From contig NC_019892.1 in the NCBI RefSeq assembly GCF_000242455.2, forward strand, positions 744,001-808,000: a stretch of 64,000 bases of DNA, written 5' to 3'. The translations under genes were made by a program, and so were the position numbers. Each line of letters begins with the position of its first letter. The first letter of the stretch is position 1. Shown here piece after piece: positions 53,334-63,502 of this stretch. The notes under the pieces are model-generated. The model was not told where the DNA came from and made no database searches. It worked only from the letters and a program-made list of their open reading frames with translations. Source of the DNA: Singulisphaera acidiphila DSM 18658 (GTDB lineage: Bacteria > Planctomycetota > Planctomycetia > Isosphaerales > Isosphaeraceae).

Positions 53334-54968
53334 TTGTCATCCACGACTCTTCTCGCGTCCGAAACGGACTCGGCGCGGTCTCGACGGTGGGGCCTGCGGG
53401 TCTTCGTCGTTGCACTCTCGCCCGCACTGATCGCCATCTGGGCGACCCCTTGGTTCGTCACCCAAGATGGGCCGGCGCATCTCTATAATGCGCAGATTAT
53501 TACGCGTTCGTTCGAGACTCACTCGCTCTTCAGCGACGTCTATCACGTACGTTGGGAGCCGCTGCCGAACTGGGTGGGGCATCTTTCCCTGACGCTCTTG
53601 CTCCGGGTGATGCCGGCTCGCGTGGCCGACCGGGTCATGACGACGCTGACTCTCATCGGGTTCGCAGCCTCGATCGTCTGGCTGCGCTGGCGGGTCGTGG
53701 GTTGGCGTGGGATGCCCCTGGCGGCACTTCTGGCGGTGCTCCTGGCGATCAACCTTCCCTGGCTTCTCGGCTTCACCAGCTTCATGCTCGGAGCCTGCCT
53801 GTTTCCCATCACCCTCGGGATCTGGTGGCACGGTCGCGAGCGACTCTGGCCGGGGCGGGTCGCGGTTCTCTGGGCGTTGATGGTACTCGGGTACTTCAAC
53901 CATCTGGTCAGCCTGGGACTGACCGTCGTTGGGCTTGTCGTGCTCGCCTTTTTTGCGCCGGGGGAGCGACGGTTTGCCCGGGCAGGTTGGACGGCGCTCG
54001 GTCTGCTTCCGCTCGTTCCCCTCGGATGGATCTATCTCGGTCTCACCCGGAACGGGGGGCCGATGAAGCCGGTCTGGAAACACCTGTCCGATCCGTTCTC
54101 GCTGTCTTCCTGGCATGCCCAGTTGAGTTGGGCCGAGCCCATCTCGCTGGCCAGCAAGGTTGTTCTGCCGTTCTATCCGGGATCCCACTTCGGGTTTGCC
54201 CTCCTCACGCCACTCATCGCCTTTGCGATTGCGCTGGTTTTGGAAGGGATCACGATGCTTCGGGAACGCGGGGCGTCCCGGGGTCCAACGACCTGGCCCG
54301 ATCGGCGTGGCTGGGGAGTCCTGGCCGCCGTTCTCATCCTCGGCGGGATGGCTGGCCCCGACACGTTGGGTGAGAGCCACGGCAATTACCTCCCGCAACG
54401 GGTCCTTCTCTTCGGGTTAGTGGCTTTGGTGCCCCTCCTGGATCTCGAGGCCAAGACATGGACCGGTCGGGCCGCTGCCCTGGCCTTGGTCTGGGCTGTC
54501 GCCATTCAGTCGGCCTTCCTCTGGGAATACGCCGCGACCTCGAACCGCAATGTGAGCGCCCTGCTGCAAGCCCGCGCAGCCATCGGCACGAACCAGAAAG
54601 TCGCGACCCTCCTCATGGGGATCCCCAGCCGCTTTCGCTCCAATTCGATCCTCCACGCCGACAACCTTCTCGGCGTCGATACCGGCAATGTCATCTGGAA
54701 CAACTACGAGACCAGGCACTATTACTTTCCCGTCCAGTTCAACCCCGCGGTCGACCGGCCCGATTCCGAGACTCTCGAACTGCTCGCGCTCAAAGTCGAT
54801 CATGACGAGGATCGCCCCTTACTCTGGTACCTCATGCTCGAGGCTCATCACCAGTCGATCGACGCGATCCTGACCTGGGGTAAGAACGCGGAGCTTGACC
54901 AAATCAGCGACCGTTGGTTCAAGCCAGTCTACGAGAACGGAAACGTGCGAGTGCTTCGGCATCGTTAG
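53334..54968 (+). CDS. Polytopic membrane protein, GT-C glycosyltransferase-like
   Basis: 544 residues from TTG 53334. About eleven membrane helices. The first loop has TPWFVTQDGPAHLYNAQIIT, with the acidic D-G-P-x-H motif of GT-C proteins after helix 1. The soluble tail reads SILHADNLLGVDTGNVIWNN, then YYFPVQFNPAVDRPDSETLE. Similar in plan but not in detail to the protein at 49958-51622. It may take part in the glycosylation of surface material together with the sulfatase-fold protein downstream. Exact reaction unknown. Confidence 0.75.
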   Translation: MSSTTLLASETDSARSRRWGLRVFVVALSPALIAIWATPWFVTQDGPAHLYNAQIITRSFETHSLFSDVYHVRWEPLPNWVGHLSLTLLLRVMPARVADRVMTTLTLIGFAASIVWLRWRVVGWRGMPLAALLAVLLAINLPWLLGFTSFMLGACLFPITLGIWWHGRERLWPGRVAVLWALMVLGYFNHLVSLGLTVVGLVVLAFFAPGERRFARAGWTALGLLPLVPLGWIYLGLTRNGGPMKPVWKHLSDPFSLSSWHAQLSWAEPISLASKVVLPFYPGSHFGFALLTPLIAFAIALVLEGITMLRERGASRGPTTWPDRRGWGVLAAVLILGGMAGPDTLGESHGNYLPQRVLLFGLVALVPLLDLEAKTWTGRAAALALVWAVAIQSAFLWEYAATSNRNVSALLQARAAIGTNQKVATLLMGIPSRFRSNSILHADNLLGVDTGNVIWNNYETRHYYFPVQFNPAVDRPDSETLELLALKVDHDEDRPLLWYLMLEAHHQSIDAILTWGKNAELDQISDRWFKPVYENGNVRVLRHR

Positions 54969-55267
54969 ATTTCTGGATGGGATTGATGGGTGGGCCGCCC
55001 TCGTTGCGGGAAGATCCACATCCTGTTTTCCATTTCCACCGTCGGCGCGATTTCGCGATCCACACGGATCGCGCTCAATCGGGCTTGAGCCGCGAGTCAG
55101 AAAGAATTAAGAGATTGGGTGAATTGCTCGATAATGCTGATTGGGCGGCCTGACTGCTTTGTTGAGGAGCCCGACGACTTCGCCCATCTCGCCTGATTTG
55201 CCCTTTCCCCGTTAGGGGGATTGTGAGCAGTTCTCCGTAGCGATACTTATATTAGGAGAGCTGGCCC

Positions 55268-57232
55268 ATGCAGCGTCTTGCCTCACCCCGGAGAGCCGGA
55301 GGGAACCGGCGCGCGCCTTGGATCCGGAACGCGCCGCCGAGCACGGTTCCCGCCCTCGGCTCGACCTGGAGTGCTTGGCTCATCATGTCGGCCTGGTTTG
55401 GACTTGTCTCCGGGTTGCTCGAGCTTGGGCTCTTGGTAGTTCGCAAGCTGCTTTACACCGAGGCGGCGCTGGGCGCCATGCAGATCAACCGTCATTTCCT
55501 CTGGATGATACCCACGGCGACCCTGGTCCTGTTCCTGGCCTGGGGTGCCCTGGTCGGTCTCATCGGCCGCCTTGTGCCGAGGGCAGGAGCACGGCTGGCG
55601 TTGCCGGCTCACCTGTTCCTCGGCTTGCTGACACTTCTGTTGGCGATCCAGCGGCTCCATGTGGTCGCCTGTCTGGTTCTCGCGTTCGGGGGCTCGTACC
55701 GACTTGCGCCTTGGCTTGCGTTCAGGGCCGCTCGATTCGATCGCCTGGCGCGGGTGAGTCTGCCGGGGCTGGTCGGCTTGCTCGTCATTCTTGGGTCCGT
55801 CAGCTATCATCGCGTGGCCCTGGCTGAGCCCCGCGCCCTGGCGGCGTTGCCCCCGGCCGCCCCTGGGGCCTCAAACGTGATCCTGATCGTGCTTGACACG
55901 GTACGGGCCGACCACTTGAGCCTCTACGGCTATGAACGCGGGACCACCCCCAACCTCGCCCGCCTGGCGCGACGGGGAGTCCGGTTCGCTCGCGCCCGGT
56001 CCACGGCCCCCTGGACCCTCCCTTCGCACGCGAGCATGTTTACTGGACGCTGGCCCTGTGAGCTCTTTTCCCGCCAGCACCAGCCCCTCGGGCCGAGACA
56101 TCCGACCCTCGCCGGCTTCCTTCGCGATCAGGGTTATCTCACGGCCGGCTTCGTGGCGAACACCTATTACTGCAACCACTGGTTTGGCCTCGCTCGAGGA
56201 TTTCTGCACTACGAGGACGACTCGGGCCAGGAACTCGTCGTCTCGCCGGGCGCGATGCTACGCGCCTCGGATCTTGGCAAGAAGACGCTCGAGATCGTCG
56301 AGGCGGCCTTCGGCGTCGGTCCCGGACCGACCGCCTCTCGCAAGGATGCCGCGCGGATCAATCAAGAGTTTCTCACCTGGCTCTCTGCGAACTCCTCAGC
56401 AAACGCGAATCGCCCCTTCTTCGCCTTTCTGAACTATCTCGATGCGCATGCCCCGTACCTTGTTCCCAACAAGTCGGCTCCTCATTTCGGGACGGTCCCC
56501 TCGACGCCCGCCGAGTACAGCGTCCTGGTCGATTGGGACGTCACCGATAAGCGGAACGTGGCGGACCGCTCCGTCGAGCTGGCGCGCGACGCTTATGACG
56601 ACTGCCTCGCGTACCTCGACAGCCAACTCGGCCATCTCTTCGACGAACTCGAACGGCGCGACCTGTTCGCCAACACGATGGTGATCATTACCTCCGATCA
56701 TGGCGAGCACTTCGGTGAGCACCCGAGGCTCTACAGCCACGCGCAGAGTCTCTATGGCCCCGAGCTCGACGTGCCGCTTTTGGTCGTCGCGCCTCAAGCG
56801 GTGCCCGCCGGTCGAGTTGTCGCCGATCCGGTAAGCCTGCGCGATCTGCCGGCGACGGTCGTCCACTGGCTGGGCCTGAGCTCACAGTCCCCGTTTCCCG
56901 GCCAGCCGCTCTCCCGGCACTGGGACCACGATTTGGCTCGGACCCTGCCCCAGGCCGAGCCGGTCTTCTCGGAGTCGGCGCTTGGGCACAAGCCGGCGAG
57001 TCCGAAGCATGCGATCCCTGCGTTGCGCGGGCCGCTGTCGGCGATGTTGACCGACCGGCATAGCTACATCCGAACCGACGGGCATCGCAAGCACCACGAG
57101 GAACTCTACGACCTGACCGTGGACCCGGAAGAAACGACGAACCTGGTCGGTTTGCCCGAGCATCAAGAGTCGCTCGAGGTGTTCCGGGCCTCCTACGAAC
57201 AGCTCCAACGGGATTCGGTGAGTCCGAACTGA
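55268..57232 (+). CDS. Membrane-anchored sulfatase-fold hydrolase, non-canonical nucleophile
   Basis: 654 residues. The first about 190 hold five membrane helices. The periplasmic part begins SNVILIVLDTVRADHLSLYG with the metal Asp of the alkaline-phosphatase/sulfatase fold. The nucleophile block reads STAPWTLPSHASMFTGRWP: the CxPxR formylglycine motif is absent and a Thr or Ser stands in place. MVIITSDHGEHFGEHPRLYS supplies the other metal ligands. Membrane helices plus a Thr nucleophile are as in phosphoglycerol or phosphoethanolamine transferases. It may therefore move a phosphate group instead of cleaving sulfate. Confidence 0.85.
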   Translation: MQRLASPRRAGGNRRAPWIRNAPPSTVPALGSTWSAWLIMSAWFGLVSGLLELGLLVVRKLLYTEAALGAMQINRHFLWMIPTATLVLFLAWGALVGLIGRLVPRAGARLALPAHLFLGLLTLLLAIQRLHVVACLVLAFGGSYRLAPWLAFRAARFDRLARVSLPGLVGLLVILGSVSYHRVALAEPRALAALPPAAPGASNVILIVLDTVRADHLSLYGYERGTTPNLARLARRGVRFARARSTAPWTLPSHASMFTGRWPCELFSRQHQPLGPRHPTLAGFLRDQGYLTAGFVANTYYCNHWFGLARGFLHYEDDSGQELVVSPGAMLRASDLGKKTLEIVEAAFGVGPGPTASRKDAARINQEFLTWLSANSSANANRPFFAFLNYLDAHAPYLVPNKSAPHFGTVPSTPAEYSVLVDWDVTDKRNVADRSVELARDAYDDCLAYLDSQLGHLFDELERRDLFANTMVIITSDHGEHFGEHPRLYSHAQSLYGPELDVPLLVVAPQAVPAGRVVADPVSLRDLPATVVHWLGLSSQSPFPGQPLSRHWDHDLARTLPQAEPVFSESALGHKPASPKHAIPALRGPLSAMLTDRHSYIRTDGHRKHHEELYDLTVDPEETTNLVGLPEHQESLEVFRASYEQLQRDSVSPN

Positions 57233-57334
57233 CCTCCGCTCCGGCCGGTCCCCAACATCCGGAGGGTTGCGTTGATCCGTTCCCCCCGTCAACATGGAGG
57301 CTTGCACTTTCGCGGGGCGGGAGCAAGCCGGGCC

Positions 57335-58156
57335 ATGCGGATCAAACAGAGGGCTTGGGGTTTCGGGATCGGACTGGCCGGATGCTGGATTGCGGTCGCA
57401 ATGGCGTGTGCGGCAGGCCCGGCGGCGGATCGCCCGCGTCCCGATGATGATTGGACCTTCCGGCCGACCGTCATCATTCGCAAAGGGAACTCACAAGGTA
57501 GCGGGTCGGTGATTTCCTCGGTCGAGGGGGAGACGCTCATCTTGACGGCCGCCCACGTTGTGGAAGATCGAGGGCCGCTCAAAGTCGAGCTGCACCGCTA
57601 TAACCTGGGCCTGGAAAACGATCAGACCGGGGCGAACTGGCCTCGCTCGATACCGGCCGAGGTGGTTGCCGCCGACGAGCCGGCCGATGTGGCCGTGCTC
57701 CGGATCAAGGGCATGCGCCCCCTCCCCTTCGTGGCGAGGCTCGCTGTCCAGGGGGCTGAGCCGCCGCGAGGGACCGTGGTTACGTCGCTCGGAATCGACC
57801 GGGGGACTCATCTGAGTAGCTGGCCGACGCGCATCGCCCAAATCGATCGGTTTGAGATCGAGGGGACCGGCGCTGAGCGATACTTCTTGATCACCACCAA
57901 GCCTCCAGAACATGGTCGTTCGGGGGGAGGCCTCTTCCTGCCCAACGGCGACCTGATTGGCGTTTGCATTGGCCGTGGTAAGCTGGTGAAGGGGCGAAAT
58001 TCGGGTATTTTCGCGTCGAGTTCGAGCATTCGCCATCTGCTCCGCACTCACGACCTCGACGCCCTGATCCTGCCGGCTCGGGCGGCGACAACCACGTCGG
58101 CCACGCCCCACCGTCGCCCCTCGATCACCACGACGCAGGCACGTCCGGCACGTTGA
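57335..58156 (+). CDS. Exported trypsin-like serine protease
   Basis: 273 residues from ATG 57335 with signal peptide (WGFGIGLAGCWIAVAMACAA). Triad: His in LILTAAHVVED, Asp in ADEPADVAVLRIKG, Ser in PEHGRSGGGLFLPNGDLIGV. No PDZ domain follows, so it is a minimal HtrA/trypsin-2-like core. The C-terminus is Thr/Arg-rich (TTTSATPHRRPSITTTQA). It should act in the periplasm. 187 bases separate it from the next gene. Confidence 0.87.
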   Translation: MRIKQRAWGFGIGLAGCWIAVAMACAAGPAADRPRPDDDWTFRPTVIIRKGNSQGSGSVISSVEGETLILTAAHVVEDRGPLKVELHRYNLGLENDQTGANWPRSIPAEVVAADEPADVAVLRIKGMRPLPFVARLAVQGAEPPRGTVVTSLGIDRGTHLSSWPTRIAQIDRFEIEGTGAERYFLITTKPPEHGRSGGGLFLPNGDLIGVCIGRGKLVKGRNSGIFASSSSIRHLLRTHDLDALILPARAATTTSATPHRRPSITTTQARPAR

Positions 58157-58342
58157 TTGGTCGGTCGTAGGGGCTGGGGTGAAGGCGGCCGATCCCTTGT
58201 CTCCTTGTTAAAATTGAGCCGTTGGACCAAGATAGAACGTATAAAGACGGTGGAGGGAGCGCCGCCCCGGCTCTCGTCGCAACGGCGCGGCGGGTGGATC
58301 TTGTTTCTGGCTCCCTTTGAATTTGCTTTTGGAGGATCGACC

Positions 58343-59113
58343 TTGTCTACGAGTAATCCCGCATTCTCAAAAGAAACGTTTGCTGGTTTCGAGCAAGTTT
58401 ACGGAGCCAACCGCGCTGCGGCGATGACCGTCCAGGGTACGATCGGTAAGACCTTCGCCCTGCTCGGAATTCTCTCTGCGACCGGGCTCTGGGCCTGGAA
58501 TGCGACTCAAAACCAGCACCTTAGCATGGCCGTCTTGCCCGCCGCCGGAATTGGCGGAATGATTCTCGCCTTGATTACGATTTTCAAGCCGACCGTTGCT
58601 CCGTGGACCGCCCCGGTTTATGCGGCGTTCGAGGGAGTCTTCCTCGGCTCGTTGTCCTGCTTGATCGAGGCGAGCGTCCAGCAAAAGTTCGGACCGCAGC
58701 AGTATCCGGGAATCGCCCTCCAGGCGGTCTCGCTGACCTGCGGTACCCTCTTCGTGATGCTCTTCGCCTACACGACGGGCCTGATCCAGGTCACTCAGCG
58801 CCTCCGGGCTGGTGTCGTCGCGGCGACCGGGGCGATCGCCCTGGTCTATGGCGTGGCGATGATTGCGAGCCTCTTCGGAGCCCGCGTGCCGTTCCTCTAT
58901 GATGCGTCTCCGATCGGTATCGGGATTAGCCTCGTCGTGGTCGGTGTCGCGGCGTTCAACCTCCTGCTCGATTTCGACTTCATCGAGTACGGGGCGCGGA
59001 TGGAAGCTCCCAAGTACATGGAGTGGTACGCCGCCTTCGGCCTGATCCTCACCCTGGTGTGGCTCTACCTCGAGTTCCTCCGCCTGTTGAGGAAGCTCCA
59101 GGACCGTCGCTAA
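58343..59113 (+). CDS. Bax inhibitor-1/YccA family membrane protein
   Basis: 256 residues from TTG 58343 with GGAGG seven bases upstream. Seven membrane helices. Family blocks: FEQVYGANRAAAMTVQGTIG, YAAFEGVFLGSLSCLIEASV, RLRAGVVAATGAIALVYGVA and FNLLLDFDFIEYGARMEAPK, with the Asp pair of the proposed proton/calcium sensor, plus MEWYAAFGLILTLVWLYLEF. Members conduct calcium in response to pH or interact with FtsH. Role here unknown. A terminator follows. Confidence 0.93.
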   Translation: MSTSNPAFSKETFAGFEQVYGANRAAAMTVQGTIGKTFALLGILSATGLWAWNATQNQHLSMAVLPAAGIGGMILALITIFKPTVAPWTAPVYAAFEGVFLGSLSCLIEASVQQKFGPQQYPGIALQAVSLTCGTLFVMLFAYTTGLIQVTQRLRAGVVAATGAIALVYGVAMIASLFGARVPFLYDASPIGIGISLVVVGVAAFNLLLDFDFIEYGARMEAPKYMEWYAAFGLILTLVWLYLEFLRLLRKLQDRR

Positions 59114-59150
59114 GAGTCCGCGCTGATCCAAGAGCGGGGGACCAACGACA

Positions 59151-59192
59151 CGAGCCGCCGGGGCCTTTGCCTCGGCGGCTCGCTTTGTTTTG
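59151..59192 (+). terminator. Terminator of the Bax-inhibitor gene
   Basis: CGAGCCGCCG pairs with CGGCGGCTCG, then CTTTGTTTTG. The same stem sequence is reused at 59418-59450. Confidence 0.88.
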
Positions 59193-59417
59193 AACCGTGA
59201 CACGTCGACCCTTCCCTGCAGGCGAAATGGAATGTCACCGCCTGGTCGACGCCTGATGTTTCACCGTGCCTACGCTACGATGCTCGGTTGCCAGTGGCTT
59301 CTCGAAGATCGCTTGGGGGGCTGCACCACCCGTACGACAAGACAACAAACAGGTTGTCCAGGATGCGGCCCGATCCATGCAGAGCGGTCTCCAAGTCTCG
59401 GCAGTAGGAGAAATAGA

Positions 59418-59450
59418 ACGAGCCGCCGGGGGATGGCCCCGGCGGCTCGT
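59418..59450 (-). terminator. Terminator of the minus-strand DUF1559 gene
   Basis: ACGAGCCGCCGGGG...CCCCGGCGGCTCGT stem with a short loop; on the minus strand T-rich sequence (TCTATTTCT) follows. It lies 72 bases beyond the DUF1559 stop. Confidence 0.8.
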
Positions 59451-59521
59451 CTCGTTTCGTTCCGACCTGGTGAAGAGAGGTGATCGACAGGCTCTGTCGT
59501 TCACACAGAAGCTTCACGACT

Positions 59522-60529
59522 TCAGAACGCGTCGCTGCTGATCACTTCGCCACCGGCGCGGGTGCTCAGGGCCCGGAAGGTGACGGCGCTGATCGAATCC
59601 TTGATGAAGTGGACCGAGCCGTCGGCGAATGCGAAGTTAACCCCGCCGGAGTGGTTGCTTCGGAAGGAGTAGCTGCTGTCGACCGTGGTGGGGGTGGTCG
59701 TGACAAGGGTCAACGGATACTTCCAGTTGATCGGGATGCTGGTGACCGCGACGGCCTGGTTGCTGTTCCCCCAGCTCGTGAACGGAGCGATCAGGTTCGA
59801 CTTGTCGAGGGGCATGGCGTCGCCAGCCAGAAGGGTGTTGCTCGTGCCATCGACGACGGCATTCATGCCCACCGCCATCGTTCCTCGCCAGAACATGCCG
59901 CGAGCGGTCGACTGGGTTGCGCCGCTGCTCGGGTCGCCGTAGTTGTTGGCAAAGCCAGCGAAGGTGGAAGCAGAAAGGGACAAGGTCGTGTTGTTATCGC
60001 CGAGGTTGCCCTTGTAGTTCGTGATCGCGACCGAACCGGTGATGAGAGGTGCCAACCCCGCGGTGGTGGAGTAGTCCCCCTTCTGGATCTGGCTCGAGTC
60101 GCCGGCGTAGCTCGGGCAGATGAAGGTGGCGACCTTGGAGTAGAGGACCGTGGTGTTTCGCACCGAGTTCCAGACGCTGTCGGTGGCGGAGACCCACGAG
60201 AAGTTGTAGGCGCTGTAGAGGGGAGTCTGCTCCATCTGGGGCAGAATCTGCATGAGCCAGCTCACGCGCGTGTCCTGAGCCGTGCCCAAACCGGGGGTGG
60301 TGGTCGTGGTGGGGAAGCCGATCTGGGTCGGGAAGACGTTGTTGACGTCGTGGTAGTTCATCGACGCCAGAGCCAGTTGCTTGAGGTTGTTGACGCAATT
60401 AGAGCGTCGGGCTGCCTCACGGGCCGCTTGCACCGCAGGCAAGAGCAAAGCGATCAAGACGGCGATGATTGCAATCACCACCAACAATTCGATCAAGGTG
60501 AAACCACGACGAGTCGCCGACGCGCGCAT
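59522..60529 (-). CDS. DUF1559 protein with pseudopilin-type leader
   Basis: 335 residues from ATG 60529, preceded by AAAGG. Leader [20 protein letters not shown], block [20 protein letters not shown], and C-terminal [20 protein letters not shown]. The middle is rich in Thr/Ser ([20 protein letters not shown]). It is closely related in plan to 48399-49502. No lipoprotein gene follows it. It stands alone between terminators. Confidence 0.92.
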   Translation of the reverse strand: MRASATRRGFTLIELLVVIAIIAVLIALLLPAVQAAREAARRSNCVNNLKQLALASMNYHDVNNVFPTQIGFPTTTTTPGLGTAQDTRVSWLMQILPQMEQTPLYSAYNFSWVSATDSVWNSVRNTTVLYSKVATFICPSYAGDSSQIQKGDYSTTAGLAPLITGSVAITNYKGNLGDNNTTLSLSASTFAGFANNYGDPSSGATQSTARGMFWRGTMAVGMNAVVDGTSNTLLAGDAMPLDKSNLIAPFTSWGNSNQAVAVTSIPINWKYPLTLVTTTPTTVDSSYSFRSNHSGGVNFAFADGSVHFIKDSISAVTFRALSTRAGGEVISSDAF

Positions 60530-61039
60530 AAACACACCTTTCTGGCAACGACATTGAATCGTGCCCAATCCCAACGTTGAAGAATGTTCGCGGGAGAGGA
60601 GAAAAAAAGAGGACTGCGGTGGTGACCCAGGGGAGAAGAGTCTGGACGATTCCAAGCCGATCGGCCGGTAAGACTCTGGTCACCGCGAAGGTGCGTTCGA
60701 CGTCGAGAGGCCACCTCTCGATCGTGAGGACCAAGACAGTCCAACCCACCTTTCACGACCCGGGTCAGTTAACCCGGCGCGCATTGGCGATTGAACCTCA
60801 CTCAAGTCCCACTTCGTCCTCCCTCCTCTAGAGCCTGAGAGGGGGCATGTCGGAATAATAGGCGCAAGACTGCTAACATGCAAGTGTGGCCGACGAATTT
60901 TTTCGGGCCATAACGCCCGTGACTTCCTCCCCCAGTGGGAAGTTGAATCGAAGCAAGTGTCTCTGAATCCAAAAGGAAAGGGCGGCGACCGCAATGGTCG
61001 CCGCCCTTCGATCGTTGTCAATGGCTGTCATTGATGGGA
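60530..61039. other. Intergenic region with one terminator hairpin
   Basis: 510 bases between the DUF1559 gene and the stop of the FAD oxidoreductase gene, both minus-strand. It should hold the DUF1559 promoter. The only clear structure is the hairpin at 60980-61006. Confidence 0.5.
60980..61006 (-). terminator. Terminator of the FAD oxidoreductase gene
   Basis: GGGCGGCGACC pairs perfectly with GGTCGCCGCCC; on the minus strand TTTCCTTTT follows. About 34 bases after the gene's stop. Confidence 0.85.
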
Positions 61040-62728
61040 TTATCGGGCGGTGACCTGAGGCCAATGGGTCTCCACTCCTTGCTGGGCGAGCTTCGCCTGA
61101 AACGCCTTGAGCCGGGCCTGGCTGTTACGGACGGCTCGGGGCTTGAGGTTGTGCTCGAGGCAGAAGGCGGCGAGCAGGCCGGCAGCTTCGCCGATCCCCC
61201 ACTCGACCGGGTGGAGCCGATAGCAGCCGTTGGTGACGTGGGTGACTCCCAAGTTCTTGCAGGCGGCGATGAGGTTTTCGACCCGACGGGGGATGAGTGC
61301 CCCGAGGGGGATCTGGAACGGGAGCGAGCTGACGTCAATGTAGTTGTCGCCGCCGCTGCTGGGGTGGAGGTCGATCCGGTAGCTGCCCACCCCGACCGAG
61401 TCGGGGAACACCTCGGCCGTGACGTCCTCACGTCCGAGCGCCTTGCGCCTGGCCTCGAGACCGACATGTTTCTCCAGGACGGTGAACTCCGCCCGGATTC
61501 GCCTCGACTCACGGATGTATGGATATTTGGCCAGGCCGTCGGTCGTGCCAACGATGTCGGGCCGCAGGCGCAGGCCCTTCCAGCCGGTTCCGCCGTTGGG
61601 CCGGGGGGCCTCGGTCTGGAGCCAGTAGAGCAGCGAGAGGCTCAGTTGCTTGCCCCTGGCGATATGTTTCTCTGCCTCCTCGGGCGTGACACCGACCAGG
61701 TTGCCGAGCAAGTAGTCGTTCTGCGGCCAGTTGACCAAGGTGATTCCACCGCGAAACGTGCCGGGAACGAAGTTGCCCGGGTCGGCGATCCGACGGTAGA
61801 GCCAGAACCCTTGGCCCGCGCCTGAGGGATCGAACCCGAGCGATCGGGGCTTCAGCGTTATCGGGTTGCTCATCTCGAGCGAGAGCAGCTTGCCGGACCA
61901 GGCCGGAGTCAGATTAGGCACATAGTCACGCCAGAAAGCGTACTCGTCCGGCCGGTCGATCGTGTGGTCCTGCCCTTCGAGGTACTCCATCGCGAAGCAG
62001 CAGGTGAATGACTGCTGATTGTCGGGTTGCGCCTGTTCTGGCGCCCGCCCGTCGCCGGTTTCGCTCTTGGCCTCGAACCCGGTCACGAACTCGACTCCAG
62101 CCAGCGGGAGGAGGTCTCCCAACTCGGTTGCGTCGAGGACGTAAGGGGCAACCAGCACCCGCTCGTCCCCGGACCTGAGGTGGCGCACCGTCACCGCGCG
62201 GACGTGATCCCCTTCGGTTTCGGCGCGGACCGGCGCGTGTTCCAAAAGCAACGTGAGCTGCCCCCCGGATGCGTAAGGGGCCAGGAGTTCGGTCAGGACC
62301 GCCAGCGCGGCTCTCGGCTCGTGGCAGATCCGTGAGACGCTGCCATTGCCTGGGTTCAGGTAGCGAACGGCGCGGGCCTGGGCCGTGAGGGGATAGTGGC
62401 GGCGGTAGTAGTCGCGGATCCCTCGTCGCAGCGCGAAGTACGAGGCGTTGCCGCCGAACTGCTCGATCCAAGCATGCTCGTCAGGAGGGACTGCCTGCTG
62501 GGTGAGCTGGCCGCCGATCCAGTCGGTCAGCTCGGTCATGACGACCGTCCGCCCACTCCGCAAGGCGGCCAAGGCGGCTGCACACCCGCCGAGCCCCCCA
62601 CCCACGATCGCGACGTCGGCGGCGATCTCTCGCGCTCCGGCGGCGTAGACGATCGGAACCCCGGCCTTGGCTGCCAGTAAACCGGCGAGTCCAACCTGAC
62701 ACCCTTCGAGGAATTGACGGCGACGCAT
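61040..62728 (-). CDS. Exported FAD-dependent oxidoreductase (FAD_oxidored type)
   Basis: 562 residues from ATG 62728. The opening MRRRQFLEGCQVGLAGLLAA has the look of a Tat leader (RRRQFL). The dinucleotide-binding GxGxxG is VAIVGGGLGGCAAALAALRS, and TELTDWIGGQLTQQAVPPDE is the family's second block. Near the end VENLIAACKNLGVTHVTNGC and EWGIGEAAGLLAAFCLEHNL match the FAD-dependent family found in planctomycetes and often linked to polysaccharide or xanthan breakdown. Substrate unknown. Confidence 0.88.
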   Translation of the reverse strand: MRRRQFLEGCQVGLAGLLAAKAGVPIVYAAGAREIAADVAIVGGGLGGCAAALAALRSGRTVVMTELTDWIGGQLTQQAVPPDEHAWIEQFGGNASYFALRRGIRDYYRRHYPLTAQARAVRYLNPGNGSVSRICHEPRAALAVLTELLAPYASGGQLTLLLEHAPVRAETEGDHVRAVTVRHLRSGDERVLVAPYVLDATELGDLLPLAGVEFVTGFEAKSETGDGRAPEQAQPDNQQSFTCCFAMEYLEGQDHTIDRPDEYAFWRDYVPNLTPAWSGKLLSLEMSNPITLKPRSLGFDPSGAGQGFWLYRRIADPGNFVPGTFRGGITLVNWPQNDYLLGNLVGVTPEEAEKHIARGKQLSLSLLYWLQTEAPRPNGGTGWKGLRLRPDIVGTTDGLAKYPYIRESRRIRAEFTVLEKHVGLEARRKALGREDVTAEVFPDSVGVGSYRIDLHPSSGGDNYIDVSSLPFQIPLGALIPRRVENLIAACKNLGVTHVTNGCYRLHPVEWGIGEAAGLLAAFCLEHNLKPRAVRNSQARLKAFQAKLAQQGVETHWPQVTAR

Positions 62729-63502
62729 GAATCGAGGCCCCGGCGAGATTGATGTTATCACCTGTCTGACGGCAAGCGGGCCATCTTACTCGAGATAGAG
62801 TGAGCCTAGCTTAAACAATCCGATCCCTGCTAAGCTTGTGCCCTTAAAGGCAGAAAATCGTACTTTACAGAAGAGGAACGTTGAGGCTATGTTCTAAAAG
62901 CAATAATTGCTGGGAGCCACAGCCCACAATGGAGAGAGAAGAAGCAGGCTGGCTGTCGGCCCGATTGGCCCTCCTTATTTTTCTGACGAACAAGCATGAT
63001 GAGGCCGGGGGCCTGCTTCGGATAATTAGGTCACTCAAAAGCTGAGAGGATGCCCGCAGGAGCTGAGAGGATGCTCGCAGGCAAACTTTTCTTTCAGGGA
63101 CGAGTGCGGCTTCTGGGCGATTGACCTCATTGTTCCGTGAGTCAGTTGGTCGTAAAACGCTCTAGGGCTACGGTTTCGGTGCCAATATGCATGATGCGTG
63201 GTATTGGAGGCCAGGTTCTTGGGCTATCAGGCTATCTGTTTCATCTCATGAAGGCGGTCGCTGTCATGCAGATATTTCGCGGTTTTTCATGACAGCTTAA
63301 GGTGCCAGCCTTTGAGGAATGTAACGGAGTAATGCCAGACTCTTCCCGAAAGCCACGTGCACTCGTGCGACTGACGGGTAAACACTCAACACCTCGGCGA
63401 TGATCGTGAGTCTGGAGTGAGTCTGCCCGAGGGACTTAAGAGACGTCGCACGCAAGCAACGACACCAATCGGCCTCGGTTCACAAAACTCCCTGAGACCC
63501 CG
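62729..63502. other. Intergenic, one tandem repeat
   Basis: 774 bases with no recognised gene. It holds two tandem 21-bp units at 63040-63081. Sequence composition is more AT-rich than the backbone. The tail (63350-63500) leads into a methyltransferase gene and should contain its promoter. Confidence 0.45.
63040..63081. repeat. Two tandem 21-bp units
   Basis: AGCTGAGAGGATGCCCGCAG plus G, repeated once with one change (C to T). Could be a duplicated protein-binding site or simple slippage. Confidence 0.8.
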
